Shown here in pieces: positions 1 to 7,688 of a DNA stretch of 64,000 nt. Position 1 is the first letter of the stretch. The number at the start of each line of letters is the position of its first letter. Source of the DNA: Methylobacterium sp. C25 (lineage in GTDB: Bacteria > Pseudomonadota > Alphaproteobacteria > Rhizobiales > Beijerinckiaceae); the NCBI RefSeq assembly GCF_021352225.1, contig NZ_JAAUVI010000001.1, forward strand, positions 1,088,191 through 1,152,190, read 5' to 3'. The translations under genes were made by a program, and so were the position numbers. The notes under the pieces were generated by a model. It had not been told where the DNA came from. It worked only from the letters and a program-made list of their open reading frames with translations, and searched no databases.

Positions 1-506
1 ATCTCCGGGCCGGTATGATCGATATGCGCCTGTCGATTGGCGACGTTGTCGAACTGGTCCGCGAAGAAGGCGCCAGCCGACTCGGTCGCCGCGAGCTTCT
101 CCGCGAGGCGGCGCGCAGCGTGAACGTAGTTGTTGGGGTTTGAGAAGGGCACCGCCGGCACCTCGACGAGGCGGGCACCCGCGAGGCGCAGCGTCGCCTT
201 CTTCTCGGCCGACTGAGTCTCGGGAATTACGATCACCGTGCGATAGCCACGCACCGCAGCCACCAGCGCCAGCCCGATGCCGGTATTGCCGGCCGTGCCC
301 TCGACGATAGTGCCGCCCGGCCGGATCAGCCCCTTCGCCTCCGCATCCTGTACGATGGACAGCGCTGCCCGGTCCTTCACCGAGAGCCCGGGATTCAGGA
401 ACTCGGCCTTGCCGAGGATTGTGCAGCCCGTCTCCTCGGAGGCGCGGGCGAGCCGGATCAGCGGGGTACCGCCGATCGCGGCCAGGACATCGGATTTCGT
501 CTGCAT
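1..506 (-). CDS. Cysteine synthase family protein (O-acetylserine sulfhydrylase), 3' end cut by window edge
   Basis: Reading leftward from an ATG at 506 gives 168 residues that run off the window without a stop, so only the N-terminal half is present. The start IGGTPLIRL (about residues 11-19), the PLP-lysine motif [11 protein letters not shown] (about 38-48) and the phosphate-binding loop [10 protein letters not shown] (about 64-73) are those of the CysK/CysM fold-type II PLP enzymes, which make cysteine from O-acetylserine and sulfide in the cytoplasm. The loop [18 protein letters not shown] is also typical. Whether it is CysK proper or a paralogue (for example cystathionine beta-synthase-like) cannot be settled without the C-terminus. 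It lies 62 bp upstream of, and in the same direction as, the ABC-F gene's end. Confidence 0.88.
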   Translation of the reverse strand, partial: MQTKSDVLAAIGGTPLIRLARASEETGCTILGKAEFLNPGLSVKDRAALSIVQDAEAKGLIRPGGTIVEGTAGNTGIGLALVAAVRGYRTVIVIPETQSAEKKATLRLAGARLVEVPAVPFSNPNNYVHAARRLAEKLAATESAGAFFADQFDNVANRQAHIDHTGPE

Positions 507-568
507 GGAAGCCGGTTTAAGCGGAGCCGGGCGGCTTGGCGAGCGTCCGATCCCTCACAATGCGCAGC

Positions 569-2191
569 TCAACTCCGCAAACCCGGCGCCTCTTGGCCCG
601 TGCGCGCAACGTACTCCGTATACCCACCGCCATATTGTTGGATGCCTTCTGGCGTCAGCTCCAGGAGGCGGTTCGAAAGTGCGGCGAGGAAGTGCCGGTC
701 GTGGCTCACGAAGAGCATGGTGCCCTCGTAGTTCGAGAGCGCCGTGATCAGCATCTCTTTGGTGGCGATGTCGAGGTGGTTGGTCGGCTCGTCGAGCACC
801 AGAAAATTCGGCGGATCGTAAAGCATCTTGGCCATGACCAGCCGGGCCTTCTCGCCGCCGGACAGCACGCGGCAACGCTTCTCGACGTCGTCGCCCGAGA
901 AGCCGAAGGCGCCGGCGAGCGCGCGCAGCGACCCCTGCCCGGCCTGCGGGAAGCTCGACTCCAGGTCCTCGAAGATGGTGAGGTCGCCGTCGAGCAGGTC
1001 CATGGCGTGCTGGGCGAAGTAGCCGAGCTTCACGCTGCCGCCGACCGTCACCGTGCCGGAATCGGGCTCGGCGGTGCCGGTGACGAGCTTCAGCAGCGTC
1101 GACTTGCCGGCGCCGTTGACGCCCATGATGCACCAGCGTTCCTTGCGCCGGATCGAGAAGTCGAGCCCCTCGTAGATCGTCCGGTTGCCGTAGCTTTTGT
1201 GCACGTTCTTGAGCATGGCGACGTCGTCGCCGGAGCGCGGCGCCGTCTGGAACTCGAAGGCGACGCTCTGCCGGCGCTTGGGCGGCTCGACCCGCTCGAT
1301 CTTGTCGAGCTTCTTCACACGGCTTTGGACCTGTGCCGCGTGGCTGGCGCGGGCCTTGAACCGCTCGATGAACTTGATCTCCTTCGCCAGCATCGCCTGC
1401 TGGCGCTCGAACTGTGCCTGCTGCTGGCTCTCGTTCAGGGCGCGCTGCTGCTCGTAGAAGGCATAGTCGCCGGAATAGGTGGTGAGCTGGCCGCCATCGA
1501 TCTCGATGACCTTGCCGACGATGCGGTTCATGAACTCGCGGTCGTGCGAGGTCATCAGCAGGGCGCCGTCGTAGTTCTTGAGGAAGTCTTCGAGCCAGAT
1601 CAGGCTTTCGAGATCGAGATGGTTCGACGGCTCGTCGAGCAGCATCACGTCGGGGTTCATCAGCAGGATGCGGGCGAGCGCCACGCGCATCTTCCAGCCG
1701 CCCGAGAGCTTGCCGACGTCACCGTCCATCATCTCCTGGGAGAAGCCGAGCCCGGAGAGCACCTCGTAGGCCTTACCCTCCAGCGCATAGCCGCCGAGCT
1801 CCTCGAAGCGCGACTGGATCTCGCCGTAGCGCTCTATCACGGCCTCCATCTCGTCGGCCTTGTCGGGATCGGCGAGATTGGCCTCGACGAGCTTCAGCTC
1901 CGCCGCGACGTCGCTCACCGCGCCAGCGCCGGCCATCACCTCAGAGACGACCGAGCGGCCGGACATCTCGCCGACATCCTGGCTGAAATAGCCGATCGTG
2001 GTGCCGCGCTCGGCCGCGACCTGGCCCTCGTCGGGCTCCTCCTGCCCGGTGAGCAGGCGGAACAGCGTGGTCTTGCCGGCGCCGTTCGGCCCGACGAGCC
2101 CGGCTTTCTCGCCCTTCTGCAGGGCGGCCGAGGCTTCGATGAAGACGATCTGCCGGCCGTTCTGCTTGCCGATCTTGTCGAGGCGTATCAT
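569..2191 (-). CDS. ABC-F family ATPase (translation/ribosome-associated)
   Basis: 540 residues from the ATG at 2191. The open frame continues upstream, but the conserved N-terminus MIRLDKIGK begins here. Two ABC ATPase domains without membrane segments: Walker A GPNGAGKT (34-41) and GVNGAGKS (357-364), signatures LSGGW (162-166) and LSGGE (443-447), Walker B LLDEPSNHLD (184-193) and VLDEPTNHLD (465-474). A charged, Gln-rich linker (about 245-320) between them is the P-site tRNA interaction motif of ABC-F proteins. Known ABC-F proteins bind the ribosomal E site and rescue or regulate elongation; some give antibiotic protection. The length and linker resemble the YbiT/Uup-like housekeeping members rather than resistance proteins. 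That subfamily placement is inference. Confidence 0.93.
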   Translation of the reverse strand: MIRLDKIGKQNGRQIVFIEASAALQKGEKAGLVGPNGAGKTTLFRLLTGQEEPDEGQVAAERGTTIGYFSQDVGEMSGRSVVSEVMAGAGAVSDVAAELKLVEANLADPDKADEMEAVIERYGEIQSRFEELGGYALEGKAYEVLSGLGFSQEMMDGDVGKLSGGWKMRVALARILLMNPDVMLLDEPSNHLDLESLIWLEDFLKNYDGALLMTSHDREFMNRIVGKVIEIDGGQLTTYSGDYAFYEQQRALNESQQQAQFERQQAMLAKEIKFIERFKARASHAAQVQSRVKKLDKIERVEPPKRRQSVAFEFQTAPRSGDDVAMLKNVHKSYGNRTIYEGLDFSIRRKERWCIMGVNGAGKSTLLKLVTGTAEPDSGTVTVGGSVKLGYFAQHAMDLLDGDLTIFEDLESSFPQAGQGSLRALAGAFGFSGDDVEKRCRVLSGGEKARLVMAKMLYDPPNFLVLDEPTNHLDIATKEMLITALSNYEGTMLFVSHDRHFLAALSNRLLELTPEGIQQYGGGYTEYVARTGQEAPGLRS

Positions 2192-2310
2192 GCCGTCCGC
2201 GGAATCTTGGGGGATTTCGCGCGGACTTACGGCATGGGCCGGGCAGGCGGAAGTGGCGCGGGAGCCACCCTGCCCTTCGGCCACGCATCGTTGCCCATAG
2301 AAGCCATCGG

Positions 2311-2425
2311 CTCTCCTCCCCCTTGCGGGGAGGAGTTGGAGGTGGGGGTGGTGCAGGAGGCATCGCAGCGCTCTATCCTGAACCACCCCCACCCCTGGCC
2401 CCTCCCCGCAAGGGGGAGGGGAACC
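2311..2425. repeat. REP-like long inverted repeat (palindromic element)
   Basis: Two arms of about 45 bases are nearly complementary. The left arm (2312-2357) carries CTCCCCCTTGCGGGGAGG followed by GTGGGGGTGG. The right arm (about 2380-2425) carries CCACCCCCACCCC followed by CCTCCCCGCAAGGGGGAGG. Each arm also has an internal CCCC/TTGC/GGGG mini-hairpin, so a cruciform or clover-like fold is possible. It sits between the starts/ends of two leftward genes (ABC-F and SDR). Elements of this look are dispersed in many Rhizobiales genomes as REP/BIME-type repeats. Copy number in this genome is unknown from the window. Confidence 0.7.
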
Positions 2426-2438
2426 CAGTCCACGCCGC

Positions 2439-3158
2439 TCAGGCGAGCAGGCCGCCGCCATCGACGTGCAGCACCTGGCCGGACACGTAGGTCTGGCGCA
2501 TCAGGTAGGTGTAGGCCTGGGCGATCTCCTCGGCCTCGCCGACATGCCCCACGGGCAGGCGCTTCGACTCGGCGGCGTAGAAGGCGTCGCGGGAGGCCGC
2601 ATCCATGCCGTCCCAGAGCGGCGTCCTCACCACGCCCGGGGCGACGACGTTGACGCGCAGCGGGGCGAGTTCGACGGCCAGCGCCCGGGTCAGGCCTTCC
2701 ATCGCGCCGCAGATGCTCGCCGCGATGCCCCAACCCGAGCCCGGCCGCGCCCCGGCCGTCCCCGAAGTGAGCACGATGGAGCCGGTGGTTCGCAGGTGGC
2801 GGCGCGCGGCCTTCGCGGCGGTGAGGGCGCCCCAGTAGCGCAACTCGAAGAAGCTGCGTGCCGCGGCGATGTCCATGCCGTCGAGCGGCATCAGCCGCAG
2901 GTTCTCGGCTGCCGTGTAGACGAGGTGATCGATCGCGCCGGTCTCCTCGAAGAAGGCTTCGACGGCGGACGCCTTCGACACGTCGAGGACCCGTCCCTGC
3001 GACCACACCGGCAGCATCGCGAGCGCGGCATCGAGCCGGGTCTGGCTGCTGGAGGCAATCGTCACGCGGGCGCCCTCGCCGGCCGTCGCCTGCGCCACGG
3101 CGAGGCCGATGCCGGACGATCCGCCGAGGATCACCACGTCTGTATCACTCAAGGTCAT
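2439..3158 (-). CDS. Atypical short-chain dehydrogenase/reductase-like protein lacking the Tyr/Lys catalytic pair
   Basis: 239 residues. The ATG at 3158 is chosen because AGGAG lies 7-8 bases upstream; the frame stays open to 3218. The Rossmann cofactor motif GGSSGIG is at 12-18, the catalytic Ser region SIVLTSG at 127-133, and PGVVRT at 174-179, and the C-terminus ends in the usual GQVLHVDGG. In classical SDRs a Tyr lies 13 residues after the catalytic Ser and a Lys four further on. Here those positions are Ile145 and Ile149 (IAASIC), so normal hydride-transfer chemistry is doubtful. The start is divergent from a LysR gene 93 bp away, which probably controls it. Substrate unknown. Confidence 0.85.
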   Translation of the reverse strand: MTLSDTDVVILGGSSGIGLAVAQATAGEGARVTIASSSQTRLDAALAMLPVWSQGRVLDVSKASAVEAFFEETGAIDHLVYTAAENLRLMPLDGMDIAAARSFFELRYWGALTAAKAARRHLRTTGSIVLTSGTAGARPGSGWGIAASICGAMEGLTRALAVELAPLRVNVVAPGVVRTPLWDGMDAASRDAFYAAESKRLPVGHVGEAEEIAQAYTYLMRQTYVSGQVLHVDGGGLLA

Positions 3159-3233
3159 GTCTCGTCTCCTCTGTGGTGAGTACAGTCTCTGCTCGACAGG
3201 GAGATGCTGCCAGCGCATCCTCGTCCGCTCTAT

Positions 3234-3250
3234 GATGACTAGGACTCATC
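3234..3250. promoter_or_regulatory. Putative LysR operator (GATGA-N7-TCATC)
   Basis: A perfect 5-bp inverted repeat with 7-bp spacer, containing the T-N11-A core typical of LysR-type operators. It sits in the SDR/LysR divergent gap and ends one base before the LysR start codon, consistent with autoregulation. No binding evidence beyond the sequence. Confidence 0.4.
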
Positions 3251-3251
3251 G

Positions 3252-4160
3252 ATGGATTTCGATGCGCGGCTGCTCTCCGGGATCGGCGTCATGGTCGCCG
3301 TGGTGGAGCAGGGCGGCTTCACGCAGGCGGCGGACTCCCTACGGCTGACGCCCTCCGGGGTGAGCCGTGCCGTGGCACGGCTGGAGGAGAGGCTCGGATC
3401 CAGGCTGTTCCACCGGACGCCCCGTGCGGTCACGCTCACCGAGGAGGGCGAGCGCTTCCATGCCGAGGTGCTGCCGCTGCTCGGCGCGATCACGGATGCC
3501 GCCGCCGGGCTCGCCGAGAGCGGCCGGACCGTCAGGGGACGCCTGAAGGTCAATGCCGATCCCTGGTTCGCCCGCGTCGTGTTGGCCCCTCGCCTGCCCG
3601 AGCTGATGGAGCGGCATCCGCTGCTCTCGCTCGATCTCGTCGTCACCAACCATCTGGAGGAGATGATGGCCGGCGGCGTCGACGTGGCGATCCGCTTCGG
3701 CGAGCCGGAGCCGTCGAGCCTCATCGCCCGCAAGCTGCTGGAGACGCGGGTCGTGACCTGCGCGGCGCCGGCCTATCTCGCGCGGCGGGGAGAACTGCAC
3801 CATCCGTCGGAGATGGCTGCCCACGAGGCCCTGCTCTTTCGCGATCCGCAGACCGGCCGGCCTTTCCCCTGGGAATTCCAGCGCGCCGGCGAAGTGATCT
3901 CTCCGAAGGTGAGCGGCCGCACCGTCACCGACGATCCCTCCGCGGCGCTGGCCGCCTGCGAGGCCGGCCTCGGCCTGTTCCAGAGCTTCGCGCTCGGGCT
4001 CAAGCCCTGGCTGGAGAGCGGCCGCCTCGTGCCGGTGTTGGCCGACTGGGCCGACGAACGCTTCCCCCTCTACGCGTTCACGCCCTCGCGAAAGCACGCA
4101 CCGGCGAAGCTGCGTGCTTTCCTGGACTTCGTGCAGGAGGTTTGCGGCAGGGACGGCTAG
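3252..4160 (+). CDS. LysR-family transcriptional regulator
   Basis: 302 residues. The N-terminal winged helix-turn-helix (about 5-64) is clear: VVEQGGFTQAADSLRLTPSGVSRAVARLEERLG, followed by LFHRTPRAVTLTEEG. The rest is the two-lobed periplasmic-binding-like effector domain. It resembles the CrgA/DsdC-like LysR group that often controls a divergently transcribed oxidoreductase, which fits the SDR on the other strand. The start ATG has AGGAC upstream and a perfect inverted repeat just before it. The effector is unknown. Confidence 0.93.
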   Translation: MDFDARLLSGIGVMVAVVEQGGFTQAADSLRLTPSGVSRAVARLEERLGSRLFHRTPRAVTLTEEGERFHAEVLPLLGAITDAAAGLAESGRTVRGRLKVNADPWFARVVLAPRLPELMERHPLLSLDLVVTNHLEEMMAGGVDVAIRFGEPEPSSLIARKLLETRVVTCAAPAYLARRGELHHPSEMAAHEALLFRDPQTGRPFPWEFQRAGEVISPKVSGRTVTDDPSAALAACEAGLGLFQSFALGLKPWLESGRLVPVLADWADERFPLYAFTPSRKHAPAKLRAFLDFVQEVCGRDG

Positions 4161-4175
4161 AGCGTCGAAACCGCG

Positions 4176-4385
4176 TCAGCCGTCGAGGTAGCCGGTCTTG
4201 CGCAGCTCTTCCGCCACCGCTTCGAAATAGGCCTCGCCCTGCGAGAGCAGGTACGGGGAGGGCACGGGATCGACCTCGAACACGCTCTCGATCGCTGGAT
4301 CGGGGGAGCGCGATCCGGAGAGCGGCGTCGTGCCGATCCCCAGAAAACTCGCTGCAGTGAGAACCACTTCGCTGACCGAGATCAT
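4176..4385 (-). CDS. Small hypothetical protein (69 aa)
   Basis: 69 residues. A GGAGGG ribosome-binding site precedes the ATG at 4385 with 9 bases of spacing. The N-terminus (about 1-20) is mildly hydrophobic. The C-terminal half has SPYLLSQGEAYFEAVAEELRKTGYLDG, which looks like an amphipathic helix. Not recognised. It converges with the LysR gene, 15 bp from its stop. The ribosome-binding site and sensible composition favour a real gene, but a longer antisense frame overlaps it. Confidence 0.5.
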   Translation of the reverse strand: MISVSEVVLTAASFLGIGTTPLSGSRSPDPAIESVFEVDPVPSPYLLSQGEAYFEAVAEELRKTGYLDG

Positions 4386-4669
4386 GGCCGAAAGCCCTCC
4401 GCGGCGCGAGTCGCTGCCGCTGGAGATAAGCGTTGACGGGATTGTAACGATTTCGCGGCGAATCGCGCCGGCATTTTGAAAAATTCAGCTTGGGGCAAGG
4501 TTTCGCGGGCCAGTGTGGTCCGTGCGCGACGGGCACCGTGACCTTGTTGCATCGCACCCGAATCCAGTGCCGGTTTCGGGCCTCGTGATGCCCAAGCGTG
4601 GCAGCAAGCCGCCGCCCAACCCGCTACACACCCCGCTCCCGATTCTCACCCAAAGCGTTCGAGACCCCC

Positions 4670-4750
4670 ATGACGGTGATCGCCCTCGTTCTCGCCGGAA
4701 ACCTGGCCCTCGCCGGGCTCTTTTCCCTCGTCGCTGTAGCCTTCGACTGA
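4670..4750 (+). CDS. Possible 26-residue single-pass membrane peptide
   Basis: An ATG at 4670 opens 26 codons encoding an almost wholly hydrophobic peptide (MTVIALVLAGNLALAGLF...AFD), then TGA. It lies in an otherwise empty gap and ends about 70 bp before a good hairpin terminator. The ribosome-binding site is weak (GAG 6-8 bases upstream). Small membrane peptides of this kind are often missed by annotation. Function unknown. Confidence 0.33.
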   Translation: MTVIALVLAGNLALAGLFSLVAVAFD

Positions 4751-4813
4751 GTTTCCCGCGCTCACGTCGCGGCGGGAGGCTCGCCGCTTCGCACCTTCGA
4801 TCTTCCGTCCGAT

Positions 4814-4859
4814 AAAAAGAGGGCCGCCCGATCTCTGGATCGTGGCGGCCTTTGTCTTT
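4814..4859. terminator. Bidirectional intrinsic terminator
   Basis: The stem GGCCGCC-CGAT (4822-4832) pairs with ATCG-T-GGCGGCC (4839-4850) around a 6-base loop. It is flanked by five A's on the left (a T-run for leftward transcripts) and TTTGTCTTT on the right. The left T-run suits the end of the nepR-like gene; the right one suits the possible 26-aa peptide gene. Confidence 0.75.
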
Positions 4860-4877
4860 CCTGCCCGGATATGAAGA

Positions 4878-5066
4878 TCAGCGCGGCGACGTCTGCAACT
4901 TGGCGAGCAGCGCCTCGAGCCGCTCGCTGACCGGTTCGGTGAGGGTGGCAGCGTAGTGAGAGCGGAGGGTCTTGCCGAGGTGGCGGCGAATCCCGGCGCT
5001 GAGAGGCGGGATGTCGGCGCTTTGCGGCGGCAATTCGGTCCTCGCATCGAGCTGGATCTTGGCCAT
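4878..5066 (-). CDS. NepR-like anti-sigma factor (general stress response)
   Basis: 62 residues. The ATG at 5066 has GGGGAG 7 bases upstream. The C-terminal half reads IRRHLGKTLRSHYAATLTEP followed by VSERLEALLAKL, matching the NepR core (LGxxLRxxYxxxxxEPVPxRfxxLLxxL) that binds the ECF sigma factor EcfG and is displaced by phosphorylated PhyR. The usual partners phyR and ecfG are not next to it, so this is an orphan paralogue, as several alphaproteobacteria have. The P of EPVP is replaced by S here. The gene ends at a strong hairpin terminator. Partner identity and direction of effect are inference. Confidence 0.7.
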   Translation of the reverse strand: MAKIQLDARTELPPQSADIPPLSAGIRRHLGKTLRSHYAATLTEPVSERLEALLAKLQTSPR

Positions 5067-5342
5067 GGAACCACTCCCCGCGCGACGCCAACAGCTGCGT
5101 CCTCAGAGCGATCCTGGAGCCGGTTGGTTAAAAACGCTTTTACGACAAATGGTGCGGATCCCGTTCACGATGATGCCCGACATGTGCGCCGGCCCGCATA
5201 TCGACTGGAGCGCTTAGAAACGCGCTGCATCGAATGCGCCGTCGGACCCGATCGGACCTGTCGAAATATCTCGCCATCGGGTCGGTGGCCGGCTTCGTCA
5301 GCCGGTAAACCTACGTTAAGCGTAGCGCTGCACAATCCAGGC

Positions 5343-6218
5343 ATGGCGACGTCGTCATTCCCACGCTCGGCCGCCAGGTTCGGGCTCACCCTGGCGCTCG
5401 TGCCAGCTCTCGGGCAAGCTTGGGCGGCCGACTTGCCTTTGCGCTCGTCTCTCCCGCCGATGATGGATCTGCCGCCTGCGGCACCGGCCCCGGATTGGAC
5501 GGGGTTCCACCTCGATCTCGACGCCGGCTACACCCACACCGGCAGTCAACCTCTCAGAACCACCGGCACCAATCCCCTGGAACAGGCTCTGATCGATATC
5601 GGAGGGGTTGGCCGCGTCACCATGCCGTCGAGCTCCTTCGTGTTGAGAGGCGGCATCGGCTACGATCTGCAGCCGGTGCCGGGCTCCGGTCTCGTGGCGG
5701 GTCTGGTGGCGGATGCGCTCTACACGGACCAGAAACGCGACCGTACGGCCGCCTTTGCCTTCGGCGGTAACGACGTCAGCCTCGCCGCACACCAATCGCT
5801 GGACTTCCTCGGCACCGCGCGCGGCCGACTCGGCTACGGGATCGGCCCGTTACTGGTCTACGGCACGGGTGGTCTCGCCTACGGCCGTGTCGGGCTCTCT
5901 GCCAGGACCACGCTCGCCGGCAGCGCCTATACCGGAATCTACGACGGCGGCAGCCACAGCGGCATCGAGACCGGATACGTCTATGGCGGCGGAATCGAAT
6001 GGATGGCGCCGGGCGGCCTGATGCCGGGCCAACTCGCCTTCAAGCTAGAATATCTGCGCTACGATCTCGGAAATCGCACCGTCACCGTGAATGGGATGGG
6101 TCCGTATTTCGGGCCCGGCGGTATCGGGCAGCTCGGTCATACCGCCAACGCCGTGTTCCGCACCGAAGGTCAGCTCGTCACCGCCGGCCTGACCTATCGC
6201 TTCTCCGGGGCGAATTGA
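5343..6218 (+). CDS. Outer-membrane beta-barrel protein (Omp25/Omp31-type porin-like)
   Basis: 291 residues from the ATG at 5343; the longer open frame upstream lacks a signal sequence. Residues 1-28 form a signal peptide (basic start, hydrophobic core FGLTLALVPALGQ, AWA cleavage site). The mature part has alternating aromatic/Gly strands (WTGFHLDLDAGYTHTG, GGIGYDLQPVPGSGLVAG, GRLGYGIGPLLVYGTGGLAYG) and the barrel ends in a strand with penultimate YRF (LTYRFSGAN). This matches the small 8-stranded outer-membrane proteins common in Rhizobiales. The 276-bp gap upstream is its promoter region. Confidence 0.85.
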   Translation: MATSSFPRSAARFGLTLALVPALGQAWAADLPLRSSLPPMMDLPPAAPAPDWTGFHLDLDAGYTHTGSQPLRTTGTNPLEQALIDIGGVGRVTMPSSSFVLRGGIGYDLQPVPGSGLVAGLVADALYTDQKRDRTAAFAFGGNDVSLAAHQSLDFLGTARGRLGYGIGPLLVYGTGGLAYGRVGLSARTTLAGSAYTGIYDGGSHSGIETGYVYGGGIEWMAPGGLMPGQLAFKLEYLRYDLGNRTVTVNGMGPYFGPGGIGQLGHTANAVFRTEGQLVTAGLTYRFSGAN

Positions 6219-6377
6219 GCTGGATCATCTGGTCGATCGCCTCGCGATCTCGCGGACTGGAATGCGAACGTGCCCCTTGGCCCATTTCCGTCACCACGCA
6301 AACCGTTTCCACTTTTTCGCAGCCTGCTCTAAGCGGCGAAGGCCGCGCTCACGCGGTGGAATGCCCCGGAGGGCGCG

Positions 6378-7688
6378 ATTTTCAGCGACGGCTGGTCTAC
6401 GGGGCTCGGGCTGCTGGCGGTCCTAGCACTTGTTCTCGCCAACGGCTTCTTCGTCGCGGCGGAGTTTTCCCTCGTCGCCGTGCGGCGCTCCCGCGTGGCG
6501 GAACTCGTCAACGAGAGGCGACTGAACGCAGCCGCCTTGCAGCGGGCGACCGACCGGCTCGACGCTCATCTCGCCGCAACGCAGCTCGGTATCACCATCT
6601 CCTCGCTGGCGCTCGGCTGGGTCGGCGAGCCGGCGCTCGCCCACCTGATCGAACCCCTCTTCGCTTGGCTGCCCGAGAAATTCGCCGGCATAGGCGCGCA
6701 TACGCTCGCGGTAGCCATCGCCTTCGTCGTGATCACCGCGCTGCACATCGTGCTCGGCGAGCTGGCGCCGAAAAGCCTGGCGCTTCAGCGCAGCGAGCGC
6801 ACGGCGCTGGCGATCGTTCGACCGCTCTCGCTGTTCCTGCTGATTTTTCGGCCTGCGATCATGTTTCTCAACGGGCTCGGCAACGGCGTATTGCGGCTGA
6901 TGGGCCTGCAACCGGGATCGGGAGAAGAGAACCTGCCCTCGCCGGCCGAGCTGAGCCTTCTCGTCACCGCCAGCCAGGAGGCCGGCTTCCTGCACGAGGC
7001 GCAGGAGGACGCGGTCGCCCGCATCCTGGCGCTCGGCGACCGGCGCATTCGTGAGATCGTGACGCCAAGGAACGAGGTCGACTGGGTCGATCTCGACGAC
7101 GAGCAAGAAGACATCGTCAAGGCGATCCGCGAGTGCCGCCATGAGCAGATCGTGGTGAGCCGCGGCCAGATCGACGACGTGGTTGGCGTGCTGAGGAAGC
7201 AGGACCTACTCGATCAGTTCCTCGACGGCCGCCCACTTAAGGTGGAGGCGGCGATGCGCGAGCCGATCGTCGTGCACGAGGGGCTCGCCATCCTCAAGGT
7301 TCTGGAAGCGTTCCGCACCAAGCCGGTGCGCATGGCGATCGTCGTCGACGAATACGGCAGCCTGGAGGGCATCGTTACCCAGACCGACCTCCTCGAAGCC
7401 ATGGCCGGCGAGATTCCGGAGCCTGGCGAAGAAGCCATGGTGATCGAGCGCGAGGACGGCTCACTGCTCATGGACGGCATGATGCCGGCCGGCGAAGCCT
7501 TCGACCGTCTCGGCTTCTCGGAAAGACCGCGCTCGGGCGAATTCTCCACGCTGGCCGGCTTCGTTATCGTCGAACTCGGCCACATCCCAGCCGAGGGAGA
7601 TGCCATCGAGGCCCAGGGCTGGCGCCTCGAAGTGATCGACATGGATGGCCGGCGCATCGACAAGCTGCTGGTGCAGCGCGTGCAGTAG
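6378..7688 (+). CDS. CorC/HlyC-type membrane protein with DUF21 and CBS domains; apparent AUU start
   Basis: 436 residues if translation begins at the ATT at 6378. No ATG, GTG or TTG lies in frame between the TAA at 6330 and a GTG at 6480, and the GTG would delete the first membrane helix (GLGLLAVLALVLANGFFVAAEF). GGAGGG at 6368-6373 sits 4 bases before the ATT. The N-terminal DUF21/CNNM membrane domain (about 1-190) is followed by a CBS pair (about 215-335, with MREPIVVHEGLAILKVLEAF and RMAIVVDEYGSLEGIVT) and the small CorC_HlyC domain at the C-terminus. Family members act in Mg/Co efflux or membrane integrity. The stop abuts the stop of the convergent gene. Confidence 0.85.
   Translation: MFSDGWSTGLGLLAVLALVLANGFFVAAEFSLVAVRRSRVAELVNERRLNAAALQRATDRLDAHLAATQLGITISSLALGWVGEPALAHLIEPLFAWLPEKFAGIGAHTLAVAIAFVVITALHIVLGELAPKSLALQRSERTALAIVRPLSLFLLIFRPAIMFLNGLGNGVLRLMGLQPGSGEENLPSPAELSLLVTASQEAGFLHEAQEDAVARILALGDRRIREIVTPRNEVDWVDLDDEQEDIVKAIRECRHEQIVVSRGQIDDVVGVLRKQDLLDQFLDGRPLKVEAAMREPIVVHEGLAILKVLEAFRTKPVRMAIVVDEYGSLEGIVTQTDLLEAMAGEIPEPGEEAMVIEREDGSLLMDGMMPAGEAFDRLGFSERPRSGEFSTLAGFVIVELGHIPAEGDAIEAQGWRLEVIDMDGRRIDKLLVQRVQ

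Noticed and set aside
536..2653. 705-residue open frame on the plus strand
   Set aside because: Antisense to the ABC-F gene and part of the SDR gene; it is a mirror frame of high-GC coding DNA, and crosses the palindromic repeat.
5067..5342. EcfG-type (GGAAC-N16/17-CGTT) promoter before the NepR-like or outer-membrane protein gene
   Set aside because: Only poorly spaced partial matches were found, so no stress-response promoter is claimed.
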